NCBI RefSeq assembly: GCF_000783395.1
Contig: NZ_JSFK01000006.1
Coordinates: forward strand, 118,354 to 182,353
Reading direction: 5' to 3'
Origin: Pseudomonas chlororaphis
GTDB taxonomy: Bacteria; Pseudomonadota; Gammaproteobacteria; Pseudomonadales; Pseudomonadaceae
Length of the DNA: 64,000 nucleotides
Under the pieces are notes generated by a model. It made no database searches, had not been told where the DNA came from, and saw only the letters and a list, made by a program, of their open reading frames with translations. Below are positions 49,587 through 59,750 of the stretch, one piece after another (the first letter of the stretch is position 1; each line of letters starts with the position of its first letter). Made by a program: the position numbers and the translations under genes.

Positions 49587-50932
49587 TGCAGCGCCTCGGC
49601 GAGTTTGCCGTGCAGGCCGCCGAAGCCGCCGTTGCTCATGATCACTACGTGAGTGCCGGGCTGGGCCTGGCTCTTCACGCGCTCGATGATGCCTTCCAGC
49701 GAATCGCTGACAATTGACGGCACGGTGCACAACGCGGCGGTGCCGGCGAGGTCCCAGCCAAGGTTGGCCGGGGCGTACCAAATTACCTGATCGGCATCGA
49801 CCACGCTGTCCGGCAAACCGTCACGGTGCGCGCCGAGCTTCATCGAGTTGGAGCGCGGTTCGATGATCGCGATCAGCGGCGCGTCGCCGATGCGCTTGCG
49901 CAAGCCATCGAGGGTGGTGGCGATGGCGGTCGGGTGGTGAGCGAAGTCGTCGTAAATGGTGATGCCGCGCACTTCGGCGACTTTCTCCATACGACGCTTA
50001 ACGTTCTTGAACGCGCTCAAACCGGCAATGCCCATCGATGGCACTACGCCAACATGCCGCGCCGCTGCCAAAGCCGCCAAGGCGTTGGCAACGTTGTGCT
50101 GGCCGGTCAGTTCCCACTCGACGGTGCCTTGCGACACGCCTTCAAACATTACCTCAAATGCCGAACCGTCTTCGCTCAACAGTTTGACCTGCCACTGGCC
50201 GCCAGCACCGGTGGTCTGCACCGGTGTCCAGCAACCCATTTCGATCACCCGCTGCAAAGCAGGCTCGGTGGTCGGGTGGATGACCAGACCTTCACTCGGA
50301 ATGGTCCGCACCAAGTGATGGAATTGCCGCTCGATCGCCGGCAGATCCGGGAAGATGTCAGCGTGATCGAACTCAAGGTTATTGAGGATCGCGGTGCGCG
50401 GACGGTAGTGAACGAACTTCGAACGCTTGTCGAAGAAAGCGCTGTCGTATTCGTCGGCCTCGATCACGAAGAACGGCGTACCGCCCAAGCGTGCCGACAC
50501 CGAGAAATTCTGCGGCACGCCGCCGATCAGGAAGCCCGGGCTCATGCCGGCATGTTCCAGTACCCAGGCGAGCATGCTGCTGGTGGTGGTTTTACCGTGC
50601 GTGCCAGCCACCGCCAAGACCCAGCGACCTTGCAGCACGTGATCAGCCAGCCACTGCGGGCCGGACACGTACGGCAGGCCTTTGTTCAGGACATATTCCA
50701 CCGCCGGGTTGCCGCGGGACATGGCGTTGCCGATCACCACCAGATCCGGCGCCGGATCGAGCTGCGCCGGGTCATAGCCCTGCGTCAGCTGAATGCCTTG
50801 GGCTTCAAGCTGTGTGCTCATCGGTGGATAGACATTGGCGTCGGAGCCCGTCACGTGATGGCCCAGCTCTTTGGCCAACACCGCCATCGAGCCCATGAAA
50901 GTCCCGCAGATACCCAGAATATGAATGTGCAT
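49583..50932 (-). CDS. mpl: UDP-N-acetylmuramate:L-alanyl-gamma-D-glutamyl-meso-DAP ligase
   Basis: The 449-residue Mur-ligase-family enzyme reattaches recycled murein tripeptide to UDP-MurNAc. [17 protein letters not shown] opens the Rossmann domain, and [16 protein letters not shown] is the ATP loop. [16 protein letters not shown] and [19 protein letters not shown] are present. It acts downstream of LD-carboxypeptidase recycling, whose gene is at 17748. It is coupled to ubiX by a 4-bp overlap. Confidence 0.97.
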   Translation of the reverse strand: MHIHILGICGTFMGSMAVLAKELGHHVTGSDANVYPPMSTQLEAQGIQLTQGYDPAQLDPAPDLVVIGNAMSRGNPAVEYVLNKGLPYVSGPQWLADHVLQGRWVLAVAGTHGKTTTSSMLAWVLEHAGMSPGFLIGGVPQNFSVSARLGGTPFFVIEADEYDSAFFDKRSKFVHYRPRTAILNNLEFDHADIFPDLPAIERQFHHLVRTIPSEGLVIHPTTEPALQRVIEMGCWTPVQTTGAGGQWQVKLLSEDGSAFEVMFEGVSQGTVEWELTGQHNVANALAALAAARHVGVVPSMGIAGLSAFKNVKRRMEKVAEVRGITIYDDFAHHPTAIATTLDGLRKRIGDAPLIAIIEPRSNSMKLGAHRDGLPDSVVDADQVIWYAPANLGWDLAGTAALCTVPSIVSDSLEGIIERVKSQAQPGTHVVIMSNGGFGGLHGKLAEALQ

Positions 50933-51046
50933 AGTCGACCTCGTAAAACATGGCCGCAGGTTAGCTTAGGGAGGGGGAAATCGCACTCTTTAGGTGAGGG
51001 GCGGGGCTGGGTGGGCCTGGCATTTTGGCTCGGCTGTAGATTGCGG

Positions 51047-51298
51047 CCCCTCACCCCAGCCCTCTCCCGAGGGAGAGGGAGCCGATCTACGTTGCTTTCA
51101 AATCCGCAGTTCGGCTCGATAACTCAGGTCGGCGTAAATCGCCAAAACACCTCGATCAGTCCCCTCGCTTCCCGGGAGAGGGAGCCGATCTCGGTCGCTT
51201 TCAAATTCTGAGTTCGGCTCGATATTTCAGGTCGGCGTAAATCAGTGAGCGACCCGGTCAGTCCCCTCTCCCCCTGGGAGAGGGCTAGGGTGAGGGCC
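51047..51298. repeat. Inverted-repeat-bounded element with a 103-bp tandem duplication
   Basis: The ends read CCCCTCACCCCAGCCCTCTC and GAGAGGGCTAGGGTGAGGGC, near-perfect inverted repeats. Inside, a unit beginning GGAGCCGATCT at 51078 recurs at 51181, a period of 103 bp, each unit with TTCGGCTCGATA and AGGTCGGCGTAAATC. The right end stops two bases before the eatR stop codon. It looks like a non-coding mobile or MITE-like repeat. The rest of the 368-bp gap (50933-51046) shows nothing else. Confidence 0.7.
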
Positions 51299-51300
51299 TT

Positions 51301-53214
51301 CTAACTGACTCGCCGCTCAATGCCATGCTTACGCAGTTTTCTATAGAGCGTATTACGGCTGACCCCAAGCTGTTCCGCCGTATGCGTCATGTGCCACCGC
51401 GTCTGCTCCAGCGTTTTAAGCAGCGCAATCCGCTCGGCGTCCTCCAGTGGATGTTCAGATGAATCAGGCTGAAAAATCGGCACCCGCCCCTGCCGAATCA
51501 TCACCGGCAAATCCTCCACCCCGATCCGCCCCTCATCACACAACGCCGCCAACGTGCGCAGGACATTGCGCAACTGCCGCACATTCCCCGGCCAGTTGAA
51601 CGCCAGCAAAGCCTGACGCGCCGGCTCGTCGATCAGGATCGTTTCACCACCCGCCTCTTCGGCCAGCAGAAAATCCAGCAACTGCGATTTATCACTGCGC
51701 GCGCGTAATGCCGGCAACGCTACTTCCAAACCATTGAGCCGGTAATACAAATCCTCACGGAAGCTGCCGTCCGCGACCCGCTCCAGCAGATTACGGTGGG
51801 TGGCACTGATGATCCGCACGTTGACCGACTCCGGCTCGCCACCAATTGGCACCACCTGACGATCCTCCAACACGCGCAACAGACGAGTCTGCAAGGCCAG
51901 CGGCATATCGCCAATTTCATCGAGGAACAACGTCCCGCCATCAGCCTGCTGCAACTTGCCGCGCATGCCCTCCTTGCGTGCGCCGGTGAAACTGCCACCG
52001 CGATAGCCGAACAGTTCGCTCTCGATCAGGCTCTCGGGGATTGCCGCGCAGTTGAGCGCAACGAAGGCTTTGCTCGAGCGTTGACTGGCCTGATGCACAG
52101 CCTTGGCGAAGGCCTCCTTGCCCGAGCCGGTTTCGCCATTGATCAACAACGGCACATCTCGCTCGAATACGCGCAAGGCTTTACGGAAATCGGACTGCAA
52201 CGCCTCGTCACCGAGACAGATGCCCGACAGGCGCGGCGCTTCAGCCACGACTGGCGCCGATACCATCGGTAAAGGCTTGCGCGATTCACCGCGCAGCACG
52301 GCAAACAAATGCCGGCCGTCACGGGTGCGCAGCGGCCAACTGGCGCTGGCATTCGCACTGCCGCGGCCAAGCAATTCATCCAGCGAACAATCGAAAAACG
52401 CCTCCACCGGTTTACCCAGCAAGCCGCCGCGAATATGCCCGAGCAAATTCAGCGCACTCTGGTTGACCGCACTGATCCGCCCTTCGCCGTCAAACGCCAG
52501 CAAGCCTTCGCTAAACAGCCCGACGGACTCGGCCTGCAGATGAAAGCGCAGCAACCATTGGTTATCGAAACAGCGCAGGAAGTAGCAACTCTCGATCATC
52601 TTCGCCGACAGATTGACCAGCGCCATAGTGTGGAACTGGCTTTGCCGCGAGACATCGTGGCGCGCCGAAGACACGTCGAGCACCGCGAGCAGTTCGCCGT
52701 GCGGGTCGAACACCGGGCTCGCCGAGCAGGTCAGCCCTGTGTGGCGACCGCGAAAGTGTTCGTCCTGATGAATGGTCAGCGCCTGACGTTCGACCAGGCA
52801 GGTGCCGATGCCGTTGGTGCCTTCGCAGGCCTCGCTCCAGTCGGCCCCCAGCCAGAGGCCGGCGCGCTCGAAGATCTTGCGTTCGGCCGGCGCGGTGACG
52901 CAGTTGAGGATCACCCCGCGCGCGTCGGTCAGCAGTACCGCATGCCCGGCGCCGGAGAGTTGTTGATGCAGGCTGCTCATTTCATTGCCGGCGATCTGCA
53001 GGACTTGCTGCAGTCGTTCGCGGCTTTCGAGAACGCGCCCATGTTCGAGCACGGTCGGCGCCATGCTCAGCGCGGGGTCGAGGTGATAGTCCTCAAGACA
53101 GCGCAGCCACGAACGAGCAATTGACGGATCGGCACCGGGTCCGTGCAGGTGCGGTTTGCCCTGTGTAGCGGTGAGAACCTGTCGGGCATGGCGACTCAAA
53201 TGGTTGTCGTGCAT
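51301..53214 (-). CDS. eatR: Sigma-54-dependent activator of ethanolamine catabolism (EatR/AcoR type)
   Basis: The 637-residue enhancer-binding protein has a GAF-like sensor (about 60-200), a PAS region (about 230-300), an AAA+ domain (about 330-560) and a Fis-type helix-turn-helix (about 605-633). Walker A is GETGSGKE (360-367), the sigma-54 loop is GSFTGA (407-412, Ser for Ala at position 2) and Walker B GGTLFLDE (426-433). Its divergent neighbours are aldehyde dehydrogenase, ethanolamine permease and eutBC, and the order matches PA4021 (EatR), so ethanolamine response is inferred. Candidate binding sites lie at 53322 and 53355. Confidence 0.9.
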   Translation of the reverse strand: MHDNHLSRHARQVLTATQGKPHLHGPGADPSIARSWLRCLEDYHLDPALSMAPTVLEHGRVLESRERLQQVLQIAGNEMSSLHQQLSGAGHAVLLTDARGVILNCVTAPAERKIFERAGLWLGADWSEACEGTNGIGTCLVERQALTIHQDEHFRGRHTGLTCSASPVFDPHGELLAVLDVSSARHDVSRQSQFHTMALVNLSAKMIESCYFLRCFDNQWLLRFHLQAESVGLFSEGLLAFDGEGRISAVNQSALNLLGHIRGGLLGKPVEAFFDCSLDELLGRGSANASASWPLRTRDGRHLFAVLRGESRKPLPMVSAPVVAEAPRLSGICLGDEALQSDFRKALRVFERDVPLLINGETGSGKEAFAKAVHQASQRSSKAFVALNCAAIPESLIESELFGYRGGSFTGARKEGMRGKLQQADGGTLFLDEIGDMPLALQTRLLRVLEDRQVVPIGGEPESVNVRIISATHRNLLERVADGSFREDLYYRLNGLEVALPALRARSDKSQLLDFLLAEEAGGETILIDEPARQALLAFNWPGNVRQLRNVLRTLAALCDEGRIGVEDLPVMIRQGRVPIFQPDSSEHPLEDAERIALLKTLEQTRWHMTHTAEQLGVSRNTLYRKLRKHGIERRVS

Positions 53215-53285
53215 TTCTTATTGTTCTCCCCGAGGCTCGACGGCCCAATGCTTGAGGTGACGCCCAGCATCCTCCAGCCACCGAC

Positions 53286-53297
53286 GCATTGCAATGC
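53286..53297. promoter_or_regulatory. 12-bp perfect palindrome in the eatR/ALDH gap
   Basis: GCATTGCAATGC lies about 70 bp upstream of the eatR start and 36 bp from the first activator site. It could be an operator for either gene. No factor is assigned. Confidence 0.3.
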
Positions 53298-53321
53298 TGG
53301 CAAGACTGCCCGGTCATCAGC

Positions 53322-53339
53322 TGTGCCGAAAGCGGTACA
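53322..53339. promoter_or_regulatory. Candidate activator site UAS1
   Basis: TGTGCCG-AAAG-CGGTACA is a 7-4-7 inverted repeat with one mismatch between arms. It shares the layout of UAS2 and lies 97 bp upstream of the -24 element. Confidence 0.6.
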
Positions 53340-53354
53340 AACTGTCACCCGAGC

Positions 53355-53372
53355 TGTACCGAAACCGTCACA
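53355..53372. promoter_or_regulatory. Candidate activator site UAS2
   Basis: TGTACCG-AAAC-CGTCACA repeats the UAS1 layout 33 bp downstream, three helical turns, so two activator dimers or a hexamer could bind one face of the DNA. Confidence 0.6.
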
Positions 53373-53435
53373 GACGCCATCCGCTCGTCCGACACAAACC
53401 ACCCAAGCCCTTGATTTACCTGCCCTGCACGGCAG

Positions 53436-53451
53436 TGGCCCGACCTTTGCT
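53436..53451 (+). promoter_or_regulatory. Sigma-54 (-24/-12) promoter for the ethanolamine genes
   Basis: TGGCCCGACCTTTGCT fits TGGCACG-N4-TTGCW with one mismatch. Both the GG and GC doublets are present at the correct spacing. It lies 65 bp before the aldehyde dehydrogenase start and 63 bp after UAS2, a usual enhancer distance. Confidence 0.75.
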
Positions 53452-53516
53452 CTACGCTTATAGCAAGCGCACTTGCGCGTTTCTCTAATAAGTACAAAGC
53501 CAAGGAGAACATCATC

Positions 53517-55037
53517 ATGCGTTACGCTCACCCCGGTACTGAAGGCGCTAAAGTCTCGTTCAAAGCCAAGTACGGTAACTACATCGGCGGCGAGTTCGTC
53601 GCGCCTGTCAAAGGTCAGTACTTCACCAACACCTCGCCAGTGAATGGCCAGCCAATTGCCGAATTCCCCCGCTCCACTGCCGAAGACATCGACAAGGCAC
53701 TGGACGCCGCCCACGCTGCTGCCGACGCGTGGGGCGCGACCTCCGTGCAGGCGCGCTCGCTGATCCTGCTGAAAATCGCCGACCGCATCGAACAGAACCT
53801 CGAACTGCTGGCGATCACCGAAACCTGGGACAACGGCAAAGCCATCCGCGAAACCCTCAACGCCGACATCCCGCTGGCGGCCGACCACTTCCGCTACTTC
53901 GCCGGCTGCCTGCGCGCCCAGGAAGGCAGCGCTGCCGAAATCGACGGCAACACCGTGGCCTATCACATTCATGAACCGCTGGGTGTGGTCGGCCAGATCA
54001 TCCCGTGGAACTTCCCGATCCTGATGGCCGCGTGGAAACTCGCCCCGGCGCTGGCTGCCGGTAACTGCGTGGTACTCAAACCCGCCGAGCAAACGCCGCT
54101 AGGCATCACCGTGTTGCTGGAACTGATCGGCGACCTGCTGCCACCGGGCGTGCTGAACATTGTCCAGGGTTATGGCAAGGAAGCCGGCGAAGCGCTGGCG
54201 ACCAGCAAACGCATTGCCAAGATCGCCTTCACCGGCTCGACCCCGGTCGGCTCGCACATCATGAAATGCGCCGCCGAAAACATCATTCCATCCACCGTGG
54301 AACTGGGCGGCAAGTCGCCGAACATCTTCTTCGAAGACATCATGCAGGCCGAGCCGACCTTCATTGAAAAAGCCGCTGAAGGTCTGGTGCTGGCGTTCTT
54401 CAACCAGGGCGAAGTCTGCACCTGCCCTTCCCGCGCATTGGTACAGGAATCGATCTACGACGAGTTCATGGCCGTCGTGATGAAGAAAGTCCTGCAAATC
54501 AAACGTGGCGATCCACTGGATACCGACACCATGGTCGGCGCCCAGGCGTCCGAGCAGCAATTCGACAAGATTCTTTCGTACCTGGAAATTGCCAAGGGCG
54601 AAGGCGCCGAGCTGCTGACCGGCGGCAAGGTGGAAAAACTCGAGGGCAACCTGTCGACCGGCTATTACATCCAGCCGACCCTGCTCAAGGGCACCAACAA
54701 GATGCGCGTGTTCCAGGAAGAAATCTTCGGCCCGGTGGTGAGCATCACCACCTTCAAGGACGAAGCCGAAGCCCTGGCGATCGCCAACGACACCGAGTTC
54801 GGCCTCGGCGCTGGTCTGTGGACCCGCGACATCAACCGCGCCTACCGCATGGGCCGGGCGATCAAGGCCGGTCGTGTGTGGACCAACTGCTACCACCTGT
54901 ACCCGGCGCATGCCGCGTTCGGTGGCTACAAGAAGTCCGGCGTTGGGCGTGAAACCCACAAGATGATGCTCGATCACTACCAGCAGACGAAAAACCTGCT
55001 GGTGAGCTACGACATCAATCCGTTGGGCTTCTTCTAA
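53517..55037 (+). CDS. NAD+-dependent aldehyde dehydrogenase (ExaC/AcoD type)
   Basis: The 506-residue enzyme would oxidise the acetaldehyde released by ethanolamine ammonia-lyase. It has the cofactor stretch [23 protein letters not shown], the [13 protein letters not shown] motif and the catalytic C301 in [13 protein letters not shown]. The C-terminal [30 protein letters not shown] is diagnostic of the ExaC/AcoD group. AAGGAG precedes the ATG. It is the first gene behind the sigma-54 promoter. Confidence 0.95.
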   Translation: MRYAHPGTEGAKVSFKAKYGNYIGGEFVAPVKGQYFTNTSPVNGQPIAEFPRSTAEDIDKALDAAHAAADAWGATSVQARSLILLKIADRIEQNLELLAITETWDNGKAIRETLNADIPLAADHFRYFAGCLRAQEGSAAEIDGNTVAYHIHEPLGVVGQIIPWNFPILMAAWKLAPALAAGNCVVLKPAEQTPLGITVLLELIGDLLPPGVLNIVQGYGKEAGEALATSKRIAKIAFTGSTPVGSHIMKCAAENIIPSTVELGGKSPNIFFEDIMQAEPTFIEKAAEGLVLAFFNQGEVCTCPSRALVQESIYDEFMAVVMKKVLQIKRGDPLDTDTMVGAQASEQQFDKILSYLEIAKGEGAELLTGGKVEKLEGNLSTGYYIQPTLLKGTNKMRVFQEEIFGPVVSITTFKDEAEALAIANDTEFGLGAGLWTRDINRAYRMGRAIKAGRVWTNCYHLYPAHAAFGGYKKSGVGRETHKMMLDHYQQTKNLLVSYDINPLGFF

Positions 55038-55048
55038 ACCTGCAGCAC

Positions 55049-55160
55049 TGATCGTTCCCACGCTCTGCGTGGGAATGCCGCCCGGGACGCTCCGCGTCCC
55101 ACCAAAGCCGAACGCAGAGCGTCCGTTGAGGCATCCCCACGCAGAGCGTGGGGACGATCA
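55049..55160. repeat. REPIN, family A, within the ethanolamine operon
   Basis: TGATCGTTCCCACGCTCTGC and its mirror CGCAGAGCGTGGGGACGATCA flank a GGGACGCTCCGCGTCCC hairpin. It lies between aldehyde dehydrogenase and permease genes on one strand and could lower expression of the distal genes or stabilise the upstream message. Confidence 0.85.
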
Positions 55161-55215
55161 TGCTACCCACCGGCGAAAAAGCCGGGCCAATACAACAATA
55201 AGAAAGGTAAACCCT

Positions 55216-56667
55216 ATGCCTAGCGAATCCCCGGCTGGCGCTCCGGCGACCGGCGCCTCCGTCGACTTTGAAAAAGTCGGATCGGATTACTTTCAACAAC
55301 GCGAACTGAAAAAAGGTGCCGCCGGCTGGGTGCTGCTGGTGGGTCTGGGCGTTGCGTACGTGATTTCCGGTGACTATGCCGGCTGGAACTTCGGCCTCGC
55401 TCAGGGTGGCTGGGGCGGCATGTTCCTGGCGACGCTGCTGATGGCCACCATGTACCTGTGCATGTGCTTTTCTCTGGCCGAGTTGTCTTCGATGATCCCC
55501 ACCGCCGGCGGTGGCTACGGTTTTGCCCGCAGTGCATTCGGGCCGTGGGGCGGGTTTCTCACCGGCACCGCGATCCTCATCGAATACGCCATTGCCCCGG
55601 CGGCCATCGCGGTGTTTATCGGCGCCTATTGCGAGTCTCTGTTCGGCATCGGCGGCTGGATGATCTATCTGGCCTTTTACATCATTTTCATTGCCATCCA
55701 CATTTTCGGTGTCGGCGAAGCGCTCAAGCTGATGTTTGTCATCACCGCCGTCGCCGCGTTGGCGCTGGGGGTGTTTCTGGTGGCCATGGTGCCGCACTTC
55801 GACGTCGCCAACCTGCTCGACATTCCGGTCACCGCCGCAGCGGGCGCCAGTCCGTTTCTGCCATTCGGCTATGTCGGCGTCTGGGCGGCGATACCCTATG
55901 CGATCTGGTTCTTCCTTGCTGTTGAAGGCGTGCCGCTGGCCGCCGAGGAAACCAAGAACCCCAAACGTGATCTGCCGCGCGGCTTGATCGGCGCCATGTT
56001 GGTGCTGCTCATGTTTGCCCTGTTGATTCTGATCGTCGGCCCCGGCGGTGCGGGCGCCAACTCGCTGCTGACCTCCGGTAACCCGTTGGTCGAAGCTTTG
56101 AGCAAAGCCTACGGCGGCTCGACCTGGATGGGCAGTTTCGTCAACCTCGTGGGGCTGGCCGGACTGATCGCGAGTTTCTTCTCGATCATCTACGCGTACT
56201 CGCGGCAGATTTTTGCGCTGTCACGGGCCGGCTACCTGCCACGCAAACTGTCCGAAACCAATAAAAGCAAGGCACCGGTCCTGGCGCTGGTGATTCCCGG
56301 GATCATCGGTTTCGGCCTGTCGCTGACCGGCCAGGGCGATCTGCTGATTCTGGTGGCGGTGTTCGGCGCAACCATTTCCTACGTGCTGATGATGGCCGCG
56401 CACATCACCTTGCGGATTCGCCGCCCCAAAATGGACCGGCCTTACCGCACACCGGGCGGCATCTTCACCTCCGGCGTGGCCTTGGTGCTGGCGTGCATCG
56501 CCGTGGTCGCAGGCTTCCTGGTCGATCCACGGGTGGTAATCGGAGCCGCCGTCATCTATGGAGTGTTAATTGCTTACTTTGCGTTCTACAGTCGACATCA
56601 CTTGGTAGCAGGCACGCCGGAAGAAGAATTCGCGGCGATCCAGAAGGCTGAGCAAGCCTTGCACTGA
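55216..56667 (+). CDS. eat: Ethanolamine permease (APC family)
   Basis: The 483-residue inner-membrane transporter has about twelve hydrophobic segments. GWVLLVGLGVAYVISGDYAGWNFGLAQGGWGGM and TAGGGYGFARSAFGPWGGFLTGTAILIEYAIAPAAIA are the ethanolamine-permease signatures. Its position between aldehyde dehydrogenase and eutBC supports the substrate. The ATG at 55216 follows an AAGGT site; the frame is open to 55069 through the REPIN, which is not coding. Confidence 0.93.
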   Translation: MPSESPAGAPATGASVDFEKVGSDYFQQRELKKGAAGWVLLVGLGVAYVISGDYAGWNFGLAQGGWGGMFLATLLMATMYLCMCFSLAELSSMIPTAGGGYGFARSAFGPWGGFLTGTAILIEYAIAPAAIAVFIGAYCESLFGIGGWMIYLAFYIIFIAIHIFGVGEALKLMFVITAVAALALGVFLVAMVPHFDVANLLDIPVTAAAGASPFLPFGYVGVWAAIPYAIWFFLAVEGVPLAAEETKNPKRDLPRGLIGAMLVLLMFALLILIVGPGGAGANSLLTSGNPLVEALSKAYGGSTWMGSFVNLVGLAGLIASFFSIIYAYSRQIFALSRAGYLPRKLSETNKSKAPVLALVIPGIIGFGLSLTGQGDLLILVAVFGATISYVLMMAAHITLRIRRPKMDRPYRTPGGIFTSGVALVLACIAVVAGFLVDPRVVIGAAVIYGVLIAYFAFYSRHHLVAGTPEEEFAAIQKAEQALH

Positions 56668-56719
56668 GTGCCGACAATCCCGGCGCAGGCTCGGTCTGCG
56701 CCGTCACGGAGAATTGTGT

Positions 56720-58114
56720 ATGGCCAGTTTCGCTCACACGGTCGGCGCCCAGACCTATCGCTTCGACAGCCTCAAGGACGTCATGGCCAAGGCCAGCCCG
56801 GCGCGCTCCGGGGACTTCCTCGCCGGCGTCGCGGCGCTCAACGACGGCGAGCGGGTGGCCGCGCAAATGGCGCTGGCCGACATCCCGCTCACGCACTTTC
56901 TGCAGGAAGCGCTGATTCCTTACGAGTCCGATGAAGTTACCCGACTGATCATCGACACCCACGACAAACAGGCCTTCGCCGTCGTCAGCCACCTCACCGT
57001 GGGTGGTTTCCGCGACTGGTTGCTCAGCGACGCCGCCGACGAAACCAGCCTGCGCAACCTCGCCCCCGGCCTGACCCCGGAAATGGTCGCCGCCGTGTCG
57101 AAGATCATGCGCGTGCAGGATCTGGTGCTGGTGGCGCAAAAGATTCGCGTCGTCACCAAGTTTCGCGGCACCCTCGGCCTGCGCGGTCGCCTGTCGACCC
57201 GCCTGCAGCCGAATCACCCGACCGACGAACCGTCCGGCATCGCCGCGAGCATTCTCGACGGTCTGCTCTACGGCAATGGCGACGCGATGATCGGCATCAA
57301 CCCGGCCACCGACAGCATCGCCTCAATCTGCGCGATGCTGGAAATGCTCGACGCGATCATCCAGCGCTACGACATCCCGACCCAGGCCTGCGTACTGACC
57401 CACGTCACCACCTCTATCGAGGCGATCAATCGCGGCGTGCCGCTGGACCTGGTGTTCCAGTCGATTGCCGGCACCGAAGCGGCCAATGCCAGTTTCGGCA
57501 TCAACCTGAACGTGTTGCAGGAAGGCTACGACGCCGGCCTGAGCCTGAATCGCGGCACCCTCGGGCAGAACCTGATGTATTTCGAAACCGGTCAGGGCAG
57601 TGCGCTGTCGGCCAATGCCCATCACGGTGTCGACCAACAGACGTGCGAAACCCGGGCCTACGCCGTAGCACGGCACTTCAAGCCGTTTCTGGTGAACACC
57701 GTCGTAGGATTTATCGGCCCGGAATACCTCTACAACGGCAAACAGATCATCCGCGCCGGCCTAGAAGACCATTTCTGCGGCAAGCTGCTCGGCGTGCCGA
57801 TGGGTTGCGACATCTGCTACACCAACCACGCCGAGGCCGATCAGGACGACATGGACACCCTGCTGACCCTCTTGGGTGTGGCCGGGATCAACTTCATCAT
57901 GGGCATCCCCGGCTCCGACGACATCATGCTCAATTACCAGACTACTTCGTTCCACGACGCGCTCTACGCCCGGCAGACCCTGGGCCTGAAACCGGCGCCG
58001 GAGTTCGAGCAATGGCTGGCCAACATGGGCATCTTCACCCAAGCGGACGGCAAGGTTCGCTTCGGTAACAACTTGCCGCCGGCCTTCCGCCAGGCATTAG
58101 CGCAACTGGGATGA
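56720..58114 (+). CDS. eutB: Ethanolamine ammonia-lyase large subunit
   Basis: The 464-residue TIM-barrel subunit binds ethanolamine and, with EutC, adenosylcobalamin to yield acetaldehyde and ammonia. Recognisable stretches are [80 protein letters not shown] and [22 protein letters not shown]. The ATG at 56720 gives MASFAHTVG. Its stop overlaps eutC by 4 bp. No microcompartment shell genes are near, so the aldehyde is handled by the ALDH at 53517. Confidence 0.96.
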   Translation: MASFAHTVGAQTYRFDSLKDVMAKASPARSGDFLAGVAALNDGERVAAQMALADIPLTHFLQEALIPYESDEVTRLIIDTHDKQAFAVVSHLTVGGFRDWLLSDAADETSLRNLAPGLTPEMVAAVSKIMRVQDLVLVAQKIRVVTKFRGTLGLRGRLSTRLQPNHPTDEPSGIAASILDGLLYGNGDAMIGINPATDSIASICAMLEMLDAIIQRYDIPTQACVLTHVTTSIEAINRGVPLDLVFQSIAGTEAANASFGINLNVLQEGYDAGLSLNRGTLGQNLMYFETGQGSALSANAHHGVDQQTCETRAYAVARHFKPFLVNTVVGFIGPEYLYNGKQIIRAGLEDHFCGKLLGVPMGCDICYTNHAEADQDDMDTLLTLLGVAGINFIMGIPGSDDIMLNYQTTSFHDALYARQTLGLKPAPEFEQWLANMGIFTQADGKVRFGNNLPPAFRQALAQLG

Positions 58115-58944
58115 GTCACATGGAAAAACCGCCCATCGACCCGCAAAACCCGTGGCTGGAACTGCGCCGTCTGACGCCTGCGCGGATCGCCCTCGGCCGC
58201 ACCGGCACCAGTTTGCCGACCAACGCACAACTGGATTTCCAGTTTGCCCACGCGCAAGCGCGGGATGCCGTGCATTTACCGTTCGATCACGCCGGGCTCA
58301 GCGTGCAACTGACTGAGCGCGGCCGTGAAAGCCTGCTGCTGCACAGTGCCGCCGTAGATCGAAACAGCTATCTGCAACGTCCGGATCTGGGCCGCAAACT
58401 CAGCGATGAATCGGCGCAGGCCTTGCGCGAGTACGCGGCTGCGCATCCCGGCGGTGTCGATCTGGCAATTGTCGTAGCCGATGGCCTGTCGGCATTGGCG
58501 GTGCACCGGCATACGCTGCCGTTTCTCAACCGTCTGGAGGAGCAGATCAGTGACGACGGCTGGTCTGTTGCACCGGTGATTCTGGTGGAACAGGGCCGCG
58601 TCGCGGTCGGTGATGAAATCGGCCAGTTGCTCGGCGCAAAAATGCTGGTGATGTTGATTGGCGAGCGTCCGGGACTCAGTTCACCAGACAGCCTCGGTTT
58701 ATATTTCACCTACAATCCAAAGATCGGCCTGACCGATGCCTACCGCAACTGCATTTCCAATGTGCGGCTCGAAGGCTTGAGCTACGGCATGGCGGCGCAC
58801 CGCTTGCTTTATCTGATGCGCGAAGCCTGTCGGCGGCAGTTGTCGGGGGTCAACCTGAAGGACGAAGCACAGGTTCAGACGCTGGAATCGGACGCCGGTG
58901 TAGATATGAAAGGTAATTTCCTACTCGATCCGCCCACAACCTGA
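58111..58944 (+). CDS. eutC: Ethanolamine ammonia-lyase small subunit
   Basis: The 277-residue subunit completes the B12-dependent lyase. [20 protein letters not shown] near the start and [36 protein letters not shown] in the C-terminal half are diagnostic. The ATG at 58111 overlaps the eutB stop (ATGA), which couples translation and should keep the two at equal amounts. It ends the ethanolamine operon. Confidence 0.96.
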   Translation: MSHMEKPPIDPQNPWLELRRLTPARIALGRTGTSLPTNAQLDFQFAHAQARDAVHLPFDHAGLSVQLTERGRESLLLHSAAVDRNSYLQRPDLGRKLSDESAQALREYAAAHPGGVDLAIVVADGLSALAVHRHTLPFLNRLEEQISDDGWSVAPVILVEQGRVAVGDEIGQLLGAKMLVMLIGERPGLSSPDSLGLYFTYNPKIGLTDAYRNCISNVRLEGLSYGMAAHRLLYLMREACRRQLSGVNLKDEAQVQTLESDAGVDMKGNFLLDPPTT

Positions 58945-59059
58945 ACCGTTTCCGCATTGCGTTTCTGCGCCGGTTTCAGGCAGGATCGATGCACGGCCGC
59001 ACGGGTTTCCCATCGCCGTCAGAGCAGTTGAAGACAGCCACTTGAAGACGAGACCTATC

Positions 59060-59521
59060 ATGCGGATTATTCAAGCGACCCTCGAACATCTGGATTTGTT
59101 GACTCCACTGTTCGTCAAATATCGCGAGTTCTACGGTTCCCTGCCTTACCCGGATTCCTCCCGCGCGTTCCTTGAAAAACGCCTGCGCCGCAAGGAATCA
59201 GTGATTTACCTGGCCCTGGCCGATGATGACGACAAGAAGCTGATGGGCTTTTGTCAGCTTTATCCAAGCTTCTCCTCGTTGTCGCTCAAGCGCGTGTGGA
59301 TCCTCAACGACATCTATGTCGCTGAAGATGCGCGCCGCCAGCTGGTCGCCGACAACCTGATCCGTACTGCGAAGAAAATGGCCAAGGAAACCCAGGCCGT
59401 GCGTATGCGCGTTTCCACCAGCAGCAACAATGAAGTCGCACAGAAAACCTATGAGTCCATCGGGTTCAAGGAAGACACCGAGTTCAAGAACTACGTGCTG
59501 CCGATCAGCGAAGAGCTCTGA
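59060..59521 (+). CDS. GNAT family N-acetyltransferase
   Basis: The 153-residue protein begins MRIIQATLEHLDLLTPLFVKYREFYG. The GNAT core is KRVWILNDIYVAEDARRQLVADNLIRTAKKMAKE, where a Gln/Leu stretch takes the place of the usual Gly-rich acetyl-CoA loop. SSNNEVAQKTYESIGFKED is the final motif. The substrate is unknown. A TTG at 59042 is in frame, but MRII fits. The position after eutC matches PA4026 as I recall. Confidence 0.88.
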   Translation: MRIIQATLEHLDLLTPLFVKYREFYGSLPYPDSSRAFLEKRLRRKESVIYLALADDDDKKLMGFCQLYPSFSSLSLKRVWILNDIYVAEDARRQLVADNLIRTAKKMAKETQAVRMRVSTSSNNEVAQKTYESIGFKEDTEFKNYVLPISEEL

Positions 59522-59540
59522 CCGCACAGGCAACGCGTGA

Positions 59541-59560
59541 TGAGGGAGCCCGCTCCCTCA
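59541..59560 (+). terminator. Hairpin after the GNAT gene
   Basis: TGAGGGAGC-CC-GCTCCCTCA is a perfect 9-bp stem 19 bases after the stop. No T-run follows, so strength is doubtful. Confidence 0.45.
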
Positions 59561-59643
59561 GCCACGCCGAATGCAGCCTGACAATTGTTCACACCCCGAC
59601 ATCCCCCGCTACAAAACCAACGCGCTTTTCATCCTTCAGACCG

Positions 59644-59649
59644 TATAAT
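59644..59649 (+). promoter_or_regulatory. Candidate -10 box for the dedA gene
   Basis: A perfect TATAAT sits 102 bp before the dedA ATG, after the hairpin at 59541. The -35 region is weak, so this is tentative. Confidence 0.35.
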
Positions 59650-59750
59650 CCCGTTCTTTCCGGCTTGTAAGAAAAACTACACCCCGCTGTAGGCTTACAC
59701 GAAGTCATCCGCACAGGCCTGCCGAGTCGGGCCGCCATACAGGTGCCCCC

